NCBI GenBank assembly: GCA_009692585.1
Contig: SHYX01000046.1
Span: 1-36,011 of the forward strand
Direction of reading: 5' to 3'
Source of the DNA: Myxococcales bacterium
GTDB lineage: Bacteria > Myxococcota > UBA796 > SXON01
DNA: 36,011 nt
The number at the start of each line of letters is the position of its first letter. Positions within the stretch are counted from its first letter, which is position 1. The notes below the pieces were generated by a model. The model made no database searches. It saw only the letters and a list, made by a program, of their open reading frames with translations, and was not told the origin of the DNA. Of this stretch, positions 14,537 to 22,979 are shown piece after piece. Position numbers and translations under genes: made by a program.

Positions 14537-15648
14537 GGTGTTACTCGGCTGCGATGCGCTGGCTCCACCGTGGTCTGCTCGCCCTTTCGCTCTCCTTCGC
14601 GCTCTGCCTCCCGACGGTGGCGGGTGCCGCGGACGTGGGTCCCCAGAAGGGCCGCCGCATTGCGATCGTGGTCGGTGTGTCCAGCTACGACAAGCTCGCG
14701 CCTGAGCTGCAGCTCGACACGCCGCGCGCGGAAGCGGCGCGGGTCGCGGCCGCCCTTGAGCAGGCCGCCGGCTTCGATGAGGTCCGACTCCTGACCGACG
14801 CCAGCGCCACCTCGGGGAACATCACCGCGGTGATGCAGGAAGAGCTGAGTAAGTCTGTGGTCTTCAAGGACCTGTTCTTGTTCTACTTCGTCGGCCACGG
14901 GGTCGGTGGCGACTACGGCGACCCGCGGCTGTTGTTTTACGACTCCGATCCCGAGGCGCTCGAGACCACGTCCGTCGCGGTCAAGGACCTGGCTGCCCAA
15001 CTCCAGAAGTGGGTGCCGGCCAGCCGTTATGTCATCGTGACCGATGCCGCGCACGACATGGCGATCAACGGGCTGGTGATGCTGGGCCCGACGGGCAACG
15101 ACTGGCCGGTCATCGGTCAGCAGAGCTTCATCATCTCCAGCGCCGGGCCGCGGCAGGAGGCGCAGGCGGGGGTGTTCTCCAAGTCGTTCATCGAGGGGCT
15201 CGCCGGGCAGGCCGACACCAGCGGCGACGGTGTCATCACCGGGTCCGAGCTCAACACCTTCCTGATCCTCGCGGTCCCCAACGCGACTGCGGGCCGCCAA
15301 TTGCCCACCGTCCAGAGCAAATACGACCCGGGCATCGAGATCGCCGATCGTCGCAAGCAGCTCAGCGCCGCCAGCGCGGTGAGCGCCTCGTTGCCGACCC
15401 ATCGGGTGGACAAGGTCAAGTTCTTGCTCCCCGCCGGCACCGCGCAGAAGGTGCAGTGCCGGGAGACCGAGGCCCGCGCGTGCGACCCGAGTTGCTACCT
15501 GTTCGACGTCATGGCCGGCCCGTGCAGGGTCTGGGCCTCGGTCGAGGGCAAGGAGTACACCAGCAGCGTCGACGTCGTGTCGCGCGGGCTGTACGCCTGC
15601 GCCGTGGCCGATGGCCAGCTCGTCTGCACCCGGCCCACGATCCAGTAG
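14533..15648 (+). CDS. secreted caspase-like (peptidase C14) protein lacking the catalytic Cys
   Basis: 371 residues with a signal peptide (LLALSLSFALCLPTVAGA) from ATG 14533 or ATG 14554. The caspase fold is recognisable: RIAIVVGVSSYDKLAPELQL for strand 1, FLFYFVGHG with the catalytic His at 122, and YVIVTDAAHDMAING where the Asp-x-Cys-His site should be. There the Cys is replaced by Ala (A173 between A172 and H174), so proteolysis by the usual mechanism is not expected. DTSGDGVITGSEL (228-240) has the form of an EF-hand-like calcium loop often seen in bacterial caspase-like proteins. The C-terminal ~90 residues carry several Cys, possibly disulphides, fitting an exported protein. Coupled to the upstream anchored protein. 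Confidence 0.75.
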   Translation: MRCYSAAMRWLHRGLLALSLSFALCLPTVAGAADVGPQKGRRIAIVVGVSSYDKLAPELQLDTPRAEAARVAAALEQAAGFDEVRLLTDASATSGNITAVMQEELSKSVVFKDLFLFYFVGHGVGGDYGDPRLLFYDSDPEALETTSVAVKDLAAQLQKWVPASRYVIVTDAAHDMAINGLVMLGPTGNDWPVIGQQSFIISSAGPRQEAQAGVFSKSFIEGLAGQADTSGDGVITGSELNTFLILAVPNATAGRQLPTVQSKYDPGIEIADRRKQLSAASAVSASLPTHRVDKVKFLLPAGTAQKVQCRETEARACDPSCYLFDVMAGPCRVWASVEGKEYTSSVDVVSRGLYACAVADGQLVCTRPTIQ

Positions 15649-15651
15649 CGA

Positions 15652-16944
15652 CTACGGCGCCGCCATTCCCGGCAACTGCTCCACACGGTCCGTGAAACCG
15701 AACATGGTGCCGAGGTTGGCGGACAGCGAGGCGCGGGCGACATCGTCGGGGCCCACGTCGTCGATCACCCCGGGGGCGCCCCACGTGATGAGCGTGCTGC
15801 CGTCGGCTCCGCGGTCGACGTCGCCGAGCGCGAAGCTGTACAGCGGCGGTTCGTGCTGCCAACTCCAGCGATAGCTGGCGGTGCCGGCCTCGTCGTCCAG
15901 CGTCAGCTCCACCGCCCGAGAGCCGAGCGCTTCGTTGCGGTTGTCGTGGACCAGCAGGCCGCCGTCGACAAGCTGAAAGTTGTGTTGAAGCTCCAAGCCG
16001 TCACGCTCGTTGGGGAACTCGTAGTCCGAGGTGGGCCCGCCGATTTGGCGGATGACGGTACCCGAAGTGGGATCCAGCTCGACGACCGCGGCGAATCCGC
16101 GCGAGCCCAGGTAATAATGACCGCTGTCGGCGTCGAAGTCCAGGGCGTTACACCCGGTCCAGTACCCGCCGGCGGCGAGGGGACCGGTCACCTCCGGATT
16201 CCAGGTGTCGTAGGTGGTCCAGAGCGATTCGGGGGCGCCGGTCTCATTGCTCATCAGACGATTGCCCCACACCGGGTTCCCATTGGCGAGGAAACGGCGG
16301 TCGAACTCGATCCACGCCAGCGCCCCGTCGGGAGCCACCCACAGGTCGTGCGAAAAGGCGGGCGCGTGGATGACCTCGATCGGCGTGCCCGTCCAGTCGA
16401 CGCTGGCCAGGCCTCCCTCGTCTCTGGCTTCGGATTGGGCGTACCCGTACCAGACCCCCCTGCCGTCGGCGCGGAACCGGGCCCGGCTCGCGTGCCCCCC
16501 CTCGGTGGCGAAGTGCCACCAGACCACACGACCCTGGGGGTCGAGCAACAGCGGTCCGGTCTCGGTCCCGATGATCGAGGTCAACAACCACCCCTCCCAT
16601 CCCGGGTCACCCTCGACCGAGATCTCGGGCAGGGCGACGGGCAGCGGGGAGGTGACAAACGATGTCGGCTCGGAGCGCGTTCCGTCCTCCAGCTCGACCA
16701 GGGCCTCGCACTCGGTCTCGGCGTTCATCCCCACGAGGGTGGCCGTGTGGGCCAGTTCGGGCTGCTGCCAACCGCTTGCCAGGCGGTCGATCCCGCCGGT
16801 CCTGACCACGATCCGGCTCGGCTGCACGCCCCCGTCCGTCCATACCGCGGTCGCCACGGTACCGACGGTGCCCGAGACGGTGATCTCCGGCGCCGACGGC
16901 CCGGCGCAACCGGCCAGGAGCGAGATCAACAGGCGTGGGCGCAT
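15652..16944 (-). CDS. arylsulfotransferase (ASST)-like lipoprotein
   Basis: MRPRLLISLLAGC is a lipoprotein signal with lipobox LAGC. After an N-terminal beta domain of about 100 residues, the protein has the beta-propeller signature of the ASST family: GPLLLDPQGRVVWWHFAT, SHDLWVAPDGALAWIEFD, VVELDPTSGTVIRQIGG and LELQHNFQLVDGGLLVHDN. 430 residues. Known ASST enzymes transfer sulfate between phenolic compounds in the periplasm. Many Myxococcota relatives are lipoproteins of unproven activity, so the enzyme role here is tentative. It ends three bases from the caspase-like gene (convergent) and is divergent from the PEP-synthase-like lipoprotein, with only 32 bases between starts. Confidence 0.78.
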   Translation of the reverse strand: MRPRLLISLLAGCAGPSAPEITVSGTVGTVATAVWTDGGVQPSRIVVRTGGIDRLASGWQQPELAHTATLVGMNAETECEALVELEDGTRSEPTSFVTSPLPVALPEISVEGDPGWEGWLLTSIIGTETGPLLLDPQGRVVWWHFATEGGHASRARFRADGRGVWYGYAQSEARDEGGLASVDWTGTPIEVIHAPAFSHDLWVAPDGALAWIEFDRRFLANGNPVWGNRLMSNETGAPESLWTTYDTWNPEVTGPLAAGGYWTGCNALDFDADSGHYYLGSRGFAAVVELDPTSGTVIRQIGGPTSDYEFPNERDGLELQHNFQLVDGGLLVHDNRNEALGSRAVELTLDDEAGTASYRWSWQHEPPLYSFALGDVDRGADGSTLITWGAPGVIDDVGPDDVARASLSANLGTMFGFTDRVEQLPGMAAP

Positions 16945-16976
16945 GAAGGCGTCCTATCCTGGGCTATGGTGCGGGC

Positions 16977-19025
16977 ATGCACTGGTCCCCCATAGCGCTC
17001 ATCATTCCGCTGCTGCTTCTCGGCTGTGAGGCCGCTGCCGTCGTGCCCGCCGACGAGTGGGCTTGCACCCTCGCTCCCGCCTCAGATCCCGACTATGCCC
17101 ACGTGCTTGGCTGCCAGGCGGACTACGATCAGCTCGCCGCCCAGCCCGCGGACGCGAGCATTCCGGGTGCGACCAGCATAAAGACCATCGTCGACCGGCT
17201 GGATGACGACCAGCTCTGGTTCCAGAACAGCAAGCGCTACTGCATCCACTGGGAGTTCGCGGTCGAACACCTCAGCGGCGACGGCCTGCCCATCGTCCCC
17301 GAGATGGGTTCGTTCAACGAAACCGAGTATTACAGTCCCGACCGCCGCTTCTTGCTTGGCGCGATCAGCCATTACGACGGTCCTGACCGGTGGGTGTACG
17401 AAATCTCGCCCTATGACACCGCCGATGCCGACATGGTCACCACCGCATTCCGTGAGATCAGGGACAATCTTTTCATAGGCGAGGAGCTGGCTTTTCACCC
17501 CACCTCGCAGGCCGTCGAGGCGGTCGCGGCCGACCTGCCCGACGACATCCCGGTGGTCTCGAGCGAGTTGCTGTACGAAGGGGTCGACTACCAGCCGTTG
17601 AACCTGGGTACATCGATGGGACAGCTCCGGTTGCACGCTGCCGCCGACGTCGAAGCGAACTACATCAACTACCGCGAGATCGTGGTCCTCGACGCGGTGC
17701 CCAACGACATCAGCATCGTGGCCGGCATCATCACCGCCCAGTTCCAGACGCCGCTCTCCCACATCAACGTGCTCTCGGTCAGCCGCGGCACGCCCAACAT
17801 GGCGCTGACCAGCGAGGCGGGGCTGGCCGAGCTGGCCGCGCTCGACGGCAAGTGGGTGGAGCTCACCGTCGGCGCCTTCGATTGGCAGGTGCGGGAGGTC
17901 ACCACCGAGGTGGCCGAAGCGTGGTGGCAAGAACACAAGCCCGAACCCCTCACGGTGTCGCCGATGAACCTGGCGGTCACCGAGCTGACCGCCTCGCTCG
18001 ACATGCTGGACCTCGACGTGGACGCGCTCGGTGACGCGATCTCCGCCGCCATCCCCATCTACGGCGCCAAGGCGACCAACTACGGTGCCCTCGCCGAGGC
18101 CAACCTCCAGGGGCAGCCCATCCCCATCCAGACCGCGTTCGCCATCCCCATGTACTACTACAACCAGTTCATGGATGACAACGGGCTCTGGGATCGGATG
18201 GCCGAGCTCATGGCCAGTCCCGACTGGACCGACCCCACGCTGCGGGGTGCCGCGCTCTTGACCTTCCAAGAGGAGATGCGCGCCAAGCCTGTTCGCACCG
18301 AGGTCGTAGAGGCGGTGGTGGCGCGGGCCGCCGCGCTCTTCCCCGGCGAAGCGATCCGCTTCCGCTCCAGCACCAACGCCGAGGACCTGGGCACCTTCAC
18401 CGGCGCCGGCTTGTACGACTCCGAGACCGGCGACCCCAGCGTCGCGGCCGACGGGAAGGACTCCGTCGAGTGGGCGATGAAGAAGGTCTGGTCCCAGGTC
18501 TGGAATCCACGCGCGTACGAGGAGCGGGAGTACTACTCGATGCGCCAGACCGACGTCGGCATGGCACTGCTGACCCACGCCAACTTTCCGGAAGAAGAAG
18601 CAAACGGCGTGGCGATCACCAACAACCCCTTCGATCCCACCGGCCTGGAGCCGGCGTTGTACGTCAACGCGCAAGAAGGGGTGGTGGACGTGGTGGCGCC
18701 GGAGCCCGGGGTGTTGCCCGACGCGTACATCCACTACTACTACAGTCCGGGTCAGCCGATCGTATTCGTCCAACACTCGACCCTCGTGCCCGCGGGTGAG
18801 ACGGTCCTCACCAACGCCGAGGCCTACGAGCTGGGCACCGCGCTCGACGCGATCAGCACCTTCTTCCGGCCCGCGTACGGCACCACCAACGACTGGTACG
18901 CCATGGACGTGGAGTGGAAGTTCGACGACAAGTACACCCCCGGCGACGCCGCCCTGTTCGTCAAGCAGGCGCGACCCTTCGCGGGATGGAGCAACGACGC
19001 GACGGGGGCGTGCGCGACAGAGTAA
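16977..19025 (+). CDS. lipoprotein with PEP-synthase/PPDK-type ATP-binding and phosphohistidine-like domains
   Basis: The signal MHWSPIALIIPLLLLGC has lipobox LLGC, so the 682-residue protein is exported. Residues about 245-300 (GIITAQFQTPLSHINVLSV then SRGTPNMAL) match the swivelling phosphohistidine domain, with H262 in the place of the phosphorylated His. Residues about 380-680 match the PPDK/PEP-synthase nucleotide-binding domain, including IRFRSSTNAEDLGTFTGAGL (RFRSS at 461) and a late VEWKFD/VKQARPF end. In PpsA and PPDK the ATP domain comes first and the His domain second; here the order is reversed and the PEP-binding barrel is absent. ATP is not available outside the cytoplasm, so the role outside is unclear. 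ATG start; no operon partner. Confidence 0.8.
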   Translation: MHWSPIALIIPLLLLGCEAAAVVPADEWACTLAPASDPDYAHVLGCQADYDQLAAQPADASIPGATSIKTIVDRLDDDQLWFQNSKRYCIHWEFAVEHLSGDGLPIVPEMGSFNETEYYSPDRRFLLGAISHYDGPDRWVYEISPYDTADADMVTTAFREIRDNLFIGEELAFHPTSQAVEAVAADLPDDIPVVSSELLYEGVDYQPLNLGTSMGQLRLHAAADVEANYINYREIVVLDAVPNDISIVAGIITAQFQTPLSHINVLSVSRGTPNMALTSEAGLAELAALDGKWVELTVGAFDWQVREVTTEVAEAWWQEHKPEPLTVSPMNLAVTELTASLDMLDLDVDALGDAISAAIPIYGAKATNYGALAEANLQGQPIPIQTAFAIPMYYYNQFMDDNGLWDRMAELMASPDWTDPTLRGAALLTFQEEMRAKPVRTEVVEAVVARAAALFPGEAIRFRSSTNAEDLGTFTGAGLYDSETGDPSVAADGKDSVEWAMKKVWSQVWNPRAYEEREYYSMRQTDVGMALLTHANFPEEEANGVAITNNPFDPTGLEPALYVNAQEGVVDVVAPEPGVLPDAYIHYYYSPGQPIVFVQHSTLVPAGETVLTNAEAYELGTALDAISTFFRPAYGTTNDWYAMDVEWKFDDKYTPGDAALFVKQARPFAGWSNDATGACATE

Positions 19026-19105
19026 CTGCTGCCCCGCGAGCAGCGGCAACGCACGGAGGAGCGTCACACGTCGGCCGCAGGCGCCGACGCGCGATTCCGG
19101 CTACC

Positions 19106-20022
19106 ATGGCTGCGCCCGGAGCCCACTTGCGCATCGTGTCCGCCGTTGTCCTTCTCCTTGGCTGTCAGCTCGACAACACCCTCACCGGCAAGGGTGACGA
19201 CCTCGCGGACTTCGACAGCTAAAGCGACTGGGAGCCGCCCGACACCGATACCGGGGACGACACCCCCCCGCTCGAAGCGTGCGATGGCGTGGACAACGAC
19301 GGGGACGGCGAGGTGGACGAAGGCTTCCCCGATGCCGACAGCAACGGTCGCAAGGATTGCCTCGACGCCGAGTGCCCGGCGCTGGTTCCGGGCGCGGTCA
19401 ACTACGCCGTCGCCCAGCACACCAGCGGCACGGTCTTCGAGTACCCGACCGTCGCCGACATGGACGCCGACGATCACGGCGAGATCGCGTACTGCTCGAA
19501 CTACGGGGCGCCGTGGGGGGTGCTCAAGGTGGTCGAGCACGATGGCGGGGGCTGGCCGGCGGCGGGGAGCACCTGGGCGGTCCACGATTTCGCCATCACC
19601 AACGTCAACGCGGACGGCAGCGTTCCGGCATCGCCCGACCCGTTCTGGACCAAGTACAACGTCTACCGTTCGCGGACGATCCCGCCACCGCCGACCTCGT
19701 GGTGTCGATCACCGACGTGTGTGTGGCCGATTGCGACTACGGGCTGATCAAGCTCTCCTTTCAGGTGTCCAACCAGGGCGGTGCCGACGTGGACGCGGCG
19801 ACGGTGAAGCTCTACGCCTACGGCACGACGAACGTCGCGATCGCCTCGGTGGCGGTGGGCGCGGTGCTCGCCGGTGAGCGCATCGAGGGCATCGAGGTCG
19901 ACCTGCTCCCCGGCGATTTGGGCGTGTACGGGTTCCTTGCCGTCGTGGACCCCGACGACGCGGTCACCGAGTGCGACGAGGACAACAACCAGGACAGCTA
20001 CTCGGACTACTCCTGCGAGTGA
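19106..20022 (+). pseudogene. VCBS/CARDB-type surface lipoprotein, broken by a stop and a frameshift
   Basis: It starts with a lipoprotein signal (IVSAVVLLLGC). The frame meets TAA at 19220-19222 in the linker (ADFDS*SDWEPPDTDTGDD) and then continues in the same frame through CDGVDNDGDGEVDEGFPDAD, a metal-binding-type motif, and a VCBS-like block (DMDADDHGEIAYCSNYG ... ITNVNADGSVPASPD). Near 19680 coding shifts frame (ADDPATADLVVSITDVCVAD) to a CARDB/APHP-like beta domain ending VTECDEDNNQDSYSDYSCE. The intact family is longer, with several VCBS repeats, so the middle has also been shortened. The related copy at 20887 has Ser where this one has the stop, showing the stop is a mutation. Confidence 0.75.
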
Positions 20023-20570
20023 GGGCGCTGGCCTTGTTCCTGCCCGCCTGCACGGGCGGGTGCGGCGGCGCGACGGACACCGCGGGGAACGACTCGGGGG
20101 CGGCTGACACCTCCACCGACGCCGACACCGACGCCGACGCCGACACCGCGGTGGAGCCGGCCGGCTCCGTGAGCGTGACCGTGTTCTACGGCGACGCCGG
20201 AACCATCTCCGCCTGCGGACCCGACACCGACGGGGTCTTGGCGGCGAGCTTCGATGACGCGCTCGGCAACGTGGCGGGCCGGGTGCGGTGCTCCAGCCCG
20301 ACGGGTGAGCTCCTCCTCCAGTTCACCAACGGCCACGCCGGCGCGTGGACCGACCCCGACGGCGGCGTGAGTTTCCAATGGACAGACCCCGTTGGCACGA
20401 CCTTGACCTACGACACGGCGGGCCGCACCGAGTGGGGCGTCACCTTCGACCGCTTCGACCGTGTCGACACCAAGACCATTCACCTGGCGGGCTCGATGGC
20501 CGGGACGTGGCCCGAGGTCACCGTGGCCGCGGCGGTAGACGTGGTCATGCCCTGCACCAATTGGCCCTGA
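20019..20570 (+). CDS. hypothetical lipoprotein with Asp/Thr-rich linker
   Basis: The GTG start overlaps the preceding stop (GTGA) and gives MRALALFLPAC, with lipobox LPAC. A low-complexity linker of Thr/Asp/Ala (DTSTDADTDADADTAVEP) follows, then a beta-rich domain of about 125 residues with two or three Cys and no recognised family. 183 residues. The same linker style is common in Myxococcota surface lipoproteins. Because the upstream gene is broken, translational coupling across this junction is probably lost. Confidence 0.65.
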   Translation: MRALALFLPACTGGCGGATDTAGNDSGAADTSTDADTDADADTAVEPAGSVSVTVFYGDAGTISACGPDTDGVLAASFDDALGNVAGRVRCSSPTGELLLQFTNGHAGAWTDPDGGVSFQWTDPVGTTLTYDTAGRTEWGVTFDRFDRVDTKTIHLAGSMAGTWPEVTVAAAVDVVMPCTNWP

Positions 20571-20837
20571 CCGATCACCCATACCGTGTCGTCGCGAAGG
20601 AATTGGGCGGCGGCGCACCATCACCAGGGTCGGTCGGACTGGACGATGTTCGTGGACTTGCTCGGGCGTGCCGGCGCACCGGCCTGCCACGCGCTTCATG
20701 ACTTCGAGGAGATACGCATCCTGACCTGAGCACGGCGGGAGGGCGGAGCGCCGGCGAGACGCGTCGATGCGGCGTATTTCCAGTGACCAGCCTCCCCTCC
20801 TTCCCCGCGCTGAACGTCCGCCGTGACTCACTCCGCC
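20571..20837. other. intergenic stretch with a possible small remnant frame
   Basis: Between the lipoprotein stop and the next promoter. One 47-codon plus-strand frame, GTG 20586 to TGA 20729, reads WTMFVDLLGRAGAPACHAL followed by HDFEEIRILT. This is the most protein-like stretch here and could be the tail of a lost gene. No RNA gene, terminator with a U-run or mobile-element end was seen. Confidence 0.3.
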
Positions 20838-20866
20838 GCGACACGGGCCGCTCCCCGCTCTACACT
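20838..20866 (+). promoter_or_regulatory. possible promoter of the 20887 lipoprotein gene
   Basis: GCGACA (20838-20843) and TACACT (20861-20866) each match the -35 or -10 consensus at four positions, with a 17-base spacer. Transcription would start near 20873, giving a very short leader before GTG 20887. Confidence 0.35.
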
Positions 20867-20886
20867 ACGTCCACCCTGAGCGTGCC

Positions 20887-21371
20887 GTGCGTCGTCGGCC
20901 CCTGCTGCTGTTGCTCTCCGCCTGTGTCATCGACAACGGTCTCGGCGTCGGCAAGGACGCCCAGAGCGACTTCGACACCTCGTCGGACTGGGAACCGCCC
21001 GCCGACACCAGCGAGGACGAGGACAACGACCACACCGGCGTGCCCAAGGAGGACTGCGCGGAGCCCAACCTTGCCGCGATCACGGTCGCGCCGGACGAGG
21101 AGTGCGAGGAGCCGATCGTGGTGGGGACGTTCACACCCGAGATGTTGTGGGAGCAGGAGGGCATTGGCGACGCCTACACCACCCCGGTGGTCGGGAATCT
21201 GACCGACGAGGACGGCGAGCCGATGACCGCCGCCATCGGCGATATCGACCTGGACGGGTGGCCGGACGTGGTCGGAACGGGCGCGTAGACGATGACGGCA
21301 GCCGCGGCACGGTGGAGGAGTGTCACGAGGACAACCACACCACGTTGGCGATTGATGGGCTGTGTCCATAG
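20887..21371 (+). pseudogene. second VCBS-type surface lipoprotein, internally deleted
   Basis: GTG 20887 gives MRRRPLLLLLSAC (lipobox LSAC) and the linker DFDTSSDWEPPADTSEDED, clearly related to the broken copy at 19106. The first part of a VCBS domain follows (YTTPVVGNLTDEDGEPMTA then AIGDIDLDGWPDVVGTG), then a TAG at 21286-21288. Immediately after, in another frame, comes DDDGSRGTVEECHEDNHTT plus LAIDGLCP and a stop at 21371, which is the usual C-terminal end of this family. The N- and C-terminal ends are thus joined with the whole middle (normally hundreds of residues) deleted and the frame broken. Confidence 0.7.
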
Positions 21372-21450
21372 GGGTGAAGGCGTCCAAGGCGGGGCAAGGG
21401 CATCAACCCGGTCCCGGGGAGTTGGCCGGCCTCCGGCTGGCGGTGCCGCT

Positions 21451-21567
21451 CTGACCGGCGCGCTGCGGGCGGCGCTCCTGCTCGTCTTCCTGCTCGGCTG
21501 TGCGCGCGTGCCCGGAGGACTACCTCCAGGACTGCTCCCGTCGAATCCCGTTTGGAGATTTCCATGA
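21451..21567 (+). pseudogene. lipoprotein signal-peptide stub
   Basis: The plus strand reads TGALRAALLLVFLLGCARV, a clear lipoprotein signal with lipobox LLGC, starting near a CTG at 21451. It then runs out after 38 residues. One frame over, CPEDYLQDCSRR follows the same position, which suggests a frameshift in a lost lipoprotein gene. It ends where the lower-GC membrane gene begins. Confidence 0.4.
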
Positions 21568-22208
21568 CCGAAGCACTCGCACGGAACCTCCCTTCCGCGA
21601 CCGAGGACAAAACGTCACGCGGCATGTCCGGCTTCGTGCTGTACCCTCTTTATATAGTCGCCTTGGCAGCACTTTTAACCTTGTGCGACGGACTCTCGCA
21701 CGTTCGTTTCAACGTCCTTTATTACACGCATCCCGAACGCTGGTCGCTCCTCGCGGGGCAGCCGACCGGCGAAGTGTTCATTGGGTTTCTTCGCATTGCT
21801 GCATTTTGCACTGCGGCAGGTTGGACTCTCTTTCGCCATTACCCCGCGCGTCCAATTGCTCACGCATTGGCGAGTTCACTGACGTTTGTAGCAATGTATT
21901 TCGCAAGCGGCATTTTTAAGGAATACCCCATGTCGCTCCACGTGGCGTTCATCGTCACGTGGGCCGCGCATCTGCTCACGTTCGAGCACGACCGCATGCG
22001 TCTGGTGCTTTTCTCTGTGCTTCTTGGAGTGCTTGGGCCATCGTTCGAAGGGTACTTCGTTGAACTTGGGTTCTTCGCCTACAACGGTCCGCACGCGTAC
22101 CATGTACCCGTGTGGCTCGGGGACTTGTACTTTCACGGCGGGCTGGCCGTGGCCGCCACGATATCGACCGTTGAAAACTGGCGCGTTGCGGGGCTCAAGC
22201 AAGGCTGA
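21564..22208 (+). CDS. six-helix integral membrane protein of unknown family, lower GC
   Basis: 214 residues with about six hydrophobic helices, including FVLYPLYIVALAALLTLC, EVFIGFLRIAAFCTAAGW and LVLFSVLLGVLGPSF. The loop ELGFFAYNGPHAYHVPVWLG precedes the last helix and looks like a conserved functional region, but I cannot name the family. ATG 21564 has GGAG at a good distance; a TTG at 21552 is less likely. Codon use is clearly different from the neighbours (many A/T-ending codons such as TTT, ATT, GCA, TTA), which points to recent horizontal acquisition. It sits among gene fragments. Confidence 0.7.
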   Translation: MTEALARNLPSATEDKTSRGMSGFVLYPLYIVALAALLTLCDGLSHVRFNVLYYTHPERWSLLAGQPTGEVFIGFLRIAAFCTAAGWTLFRHYPARPIAHALASSLTFVAMYFASGIFKEYPMSLHVAFIVTWAAHLLTFEHDRMRLVLFSVLLGVLGPSFEGYFVELGFFAYNGPHAYHVPVWLGDLYFHGGLAVAATISTVENWRVAGLKQG

Positions 22209-22377
22209 GCAATCGCGAGCCGCGGGAGCCCTTGCGGAAGAACTTCTCGTACAGCTCGACCACAATCTCCTGCCGCCCCTCCGCGTTGGTGATGCCCTCG
22301 ACCCCGAAGCGTTGCGCTGCGATTTTCTTGCACTTCGGCCGCCGCTGGGGGGTGCCCGGCAGGCCATAGGCGGGCAC
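22195..22377 (-). pseudogene. fragment of a type ISP restriction-modification helicase/methylase
   Basis: The minus strand reads KKIAAQRFGVEGITNAEGRQ and then EIVVELYEKFFRKG. This closely follows the conserved segment (DNAEGKQRIVVELYDKFF type) that precedes the methylase domain in large single-chain type ISP restriction enzymes. After FFRKG, homology continues only briefly in another frame (LPRLA) and is lost at the membrane-protein gene. About 40 residues remain of a protein of well over 1000. This is a relic of a restriction system and cannot function. Confidence 0.6.
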
Positions 22378-22448
22378 GGCCCGCGCCGGTCTCCGCCGAA
22401 GTGCGCGGCAGCAGGCTCATTACGGAATAGGAGACCCTCCCAGGAGTC

Positions 22449-22979
22449 CTACCCCCGGCGGCGTAGGCTGAACCCCGCCCACAGCGCATCGGCCGCGTCT
22501 TTCCCGACGAGGAGCTGGCCCGGCGGGATCACCGCCTCCAGGTCGTAGGCGTCGTCGCCGTCCACCAGGAAGTAGCCCAGCACGCGCGGATTGCGGGCGT
22601 CCGCGGGGGTGCAGGTGGCGGCCACCAGCGGGGAGACCCCCAGCGCGCGATAGCCGGCCTGGTCCAAAAACGTCCACTCGCAGCCGGGGCGCGGGCGGGG
22701 TCCGACCGCTCCCCCCGACACGACGCTCACCTCGACCCGGACCCCCGTTTCGCGGTGGGTCAGCACCAGGCGAGGCCCTCCGGCTTCGAACCCCGGGGTG
22801 GCGATCCACGTGGGCGGCAGGCGGAGCGTCCACGGGTATCGATGATCGCTCCAGATGGCGCCGGTGACCGAGCCGGCCGGGACCTGGTCGACGACGGAGG
22901 CGTCGGCGCCGCGGTCGTCCACGAGGGACGGCGGTGGGAGCGGCCGGGGACACCCGCCGAGCAACAGCGCCAGGATCAC
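22449..22979 (-). CDS. hypothetical lipoprotein downstream of the crotonase
   Basis: GTG 22979 overlaps the crotonase stop (GTGA) and follows a good ribosome-binding sequence (GGAGGA). The product of 176 residues begins MILALLLGGC, with lipobox LGGC. A soluble domain follows with YPWTLRLPPTWIATPGFEAG and later RVLGYFLVDGDDAYDLEAVI, typical of a small mixed alpha/beta lipoprotein. Family not recognised. Its place as the third gene of the meaB operon may only reflect compact packing. Confidence 0.65.
   Translation of the reverse strand: MILALLLGGCPRPLPPPSLVDDRGADASVVDQVPAGSVTGAIWSDHRYPWTLRLPPTWIATPGFEAGGPRLVLTHRETGVRVEVSVVSGGAVGPRPRPGCEWTFLDQAGYRALGVSPLVAATCTPADARNPRVLGYFLVDGDDAYDLEAVIPPGQLLVGKDAADALWAGFSLRRRG

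Noticed and set aside
17082..19067. 661-codon minus-strand frame opposite the PEP-synthase-like lipoprotein
   Set aside because: No motif and Gly/Val/His/Arg shadow composition; the plus strand has a signal peptide and domains.
20586..20729. Small gene of 47 codons
   Set aside because: Protein-like ending but no ribosome-binding site or recognisable family; noted only as a possible remnant.
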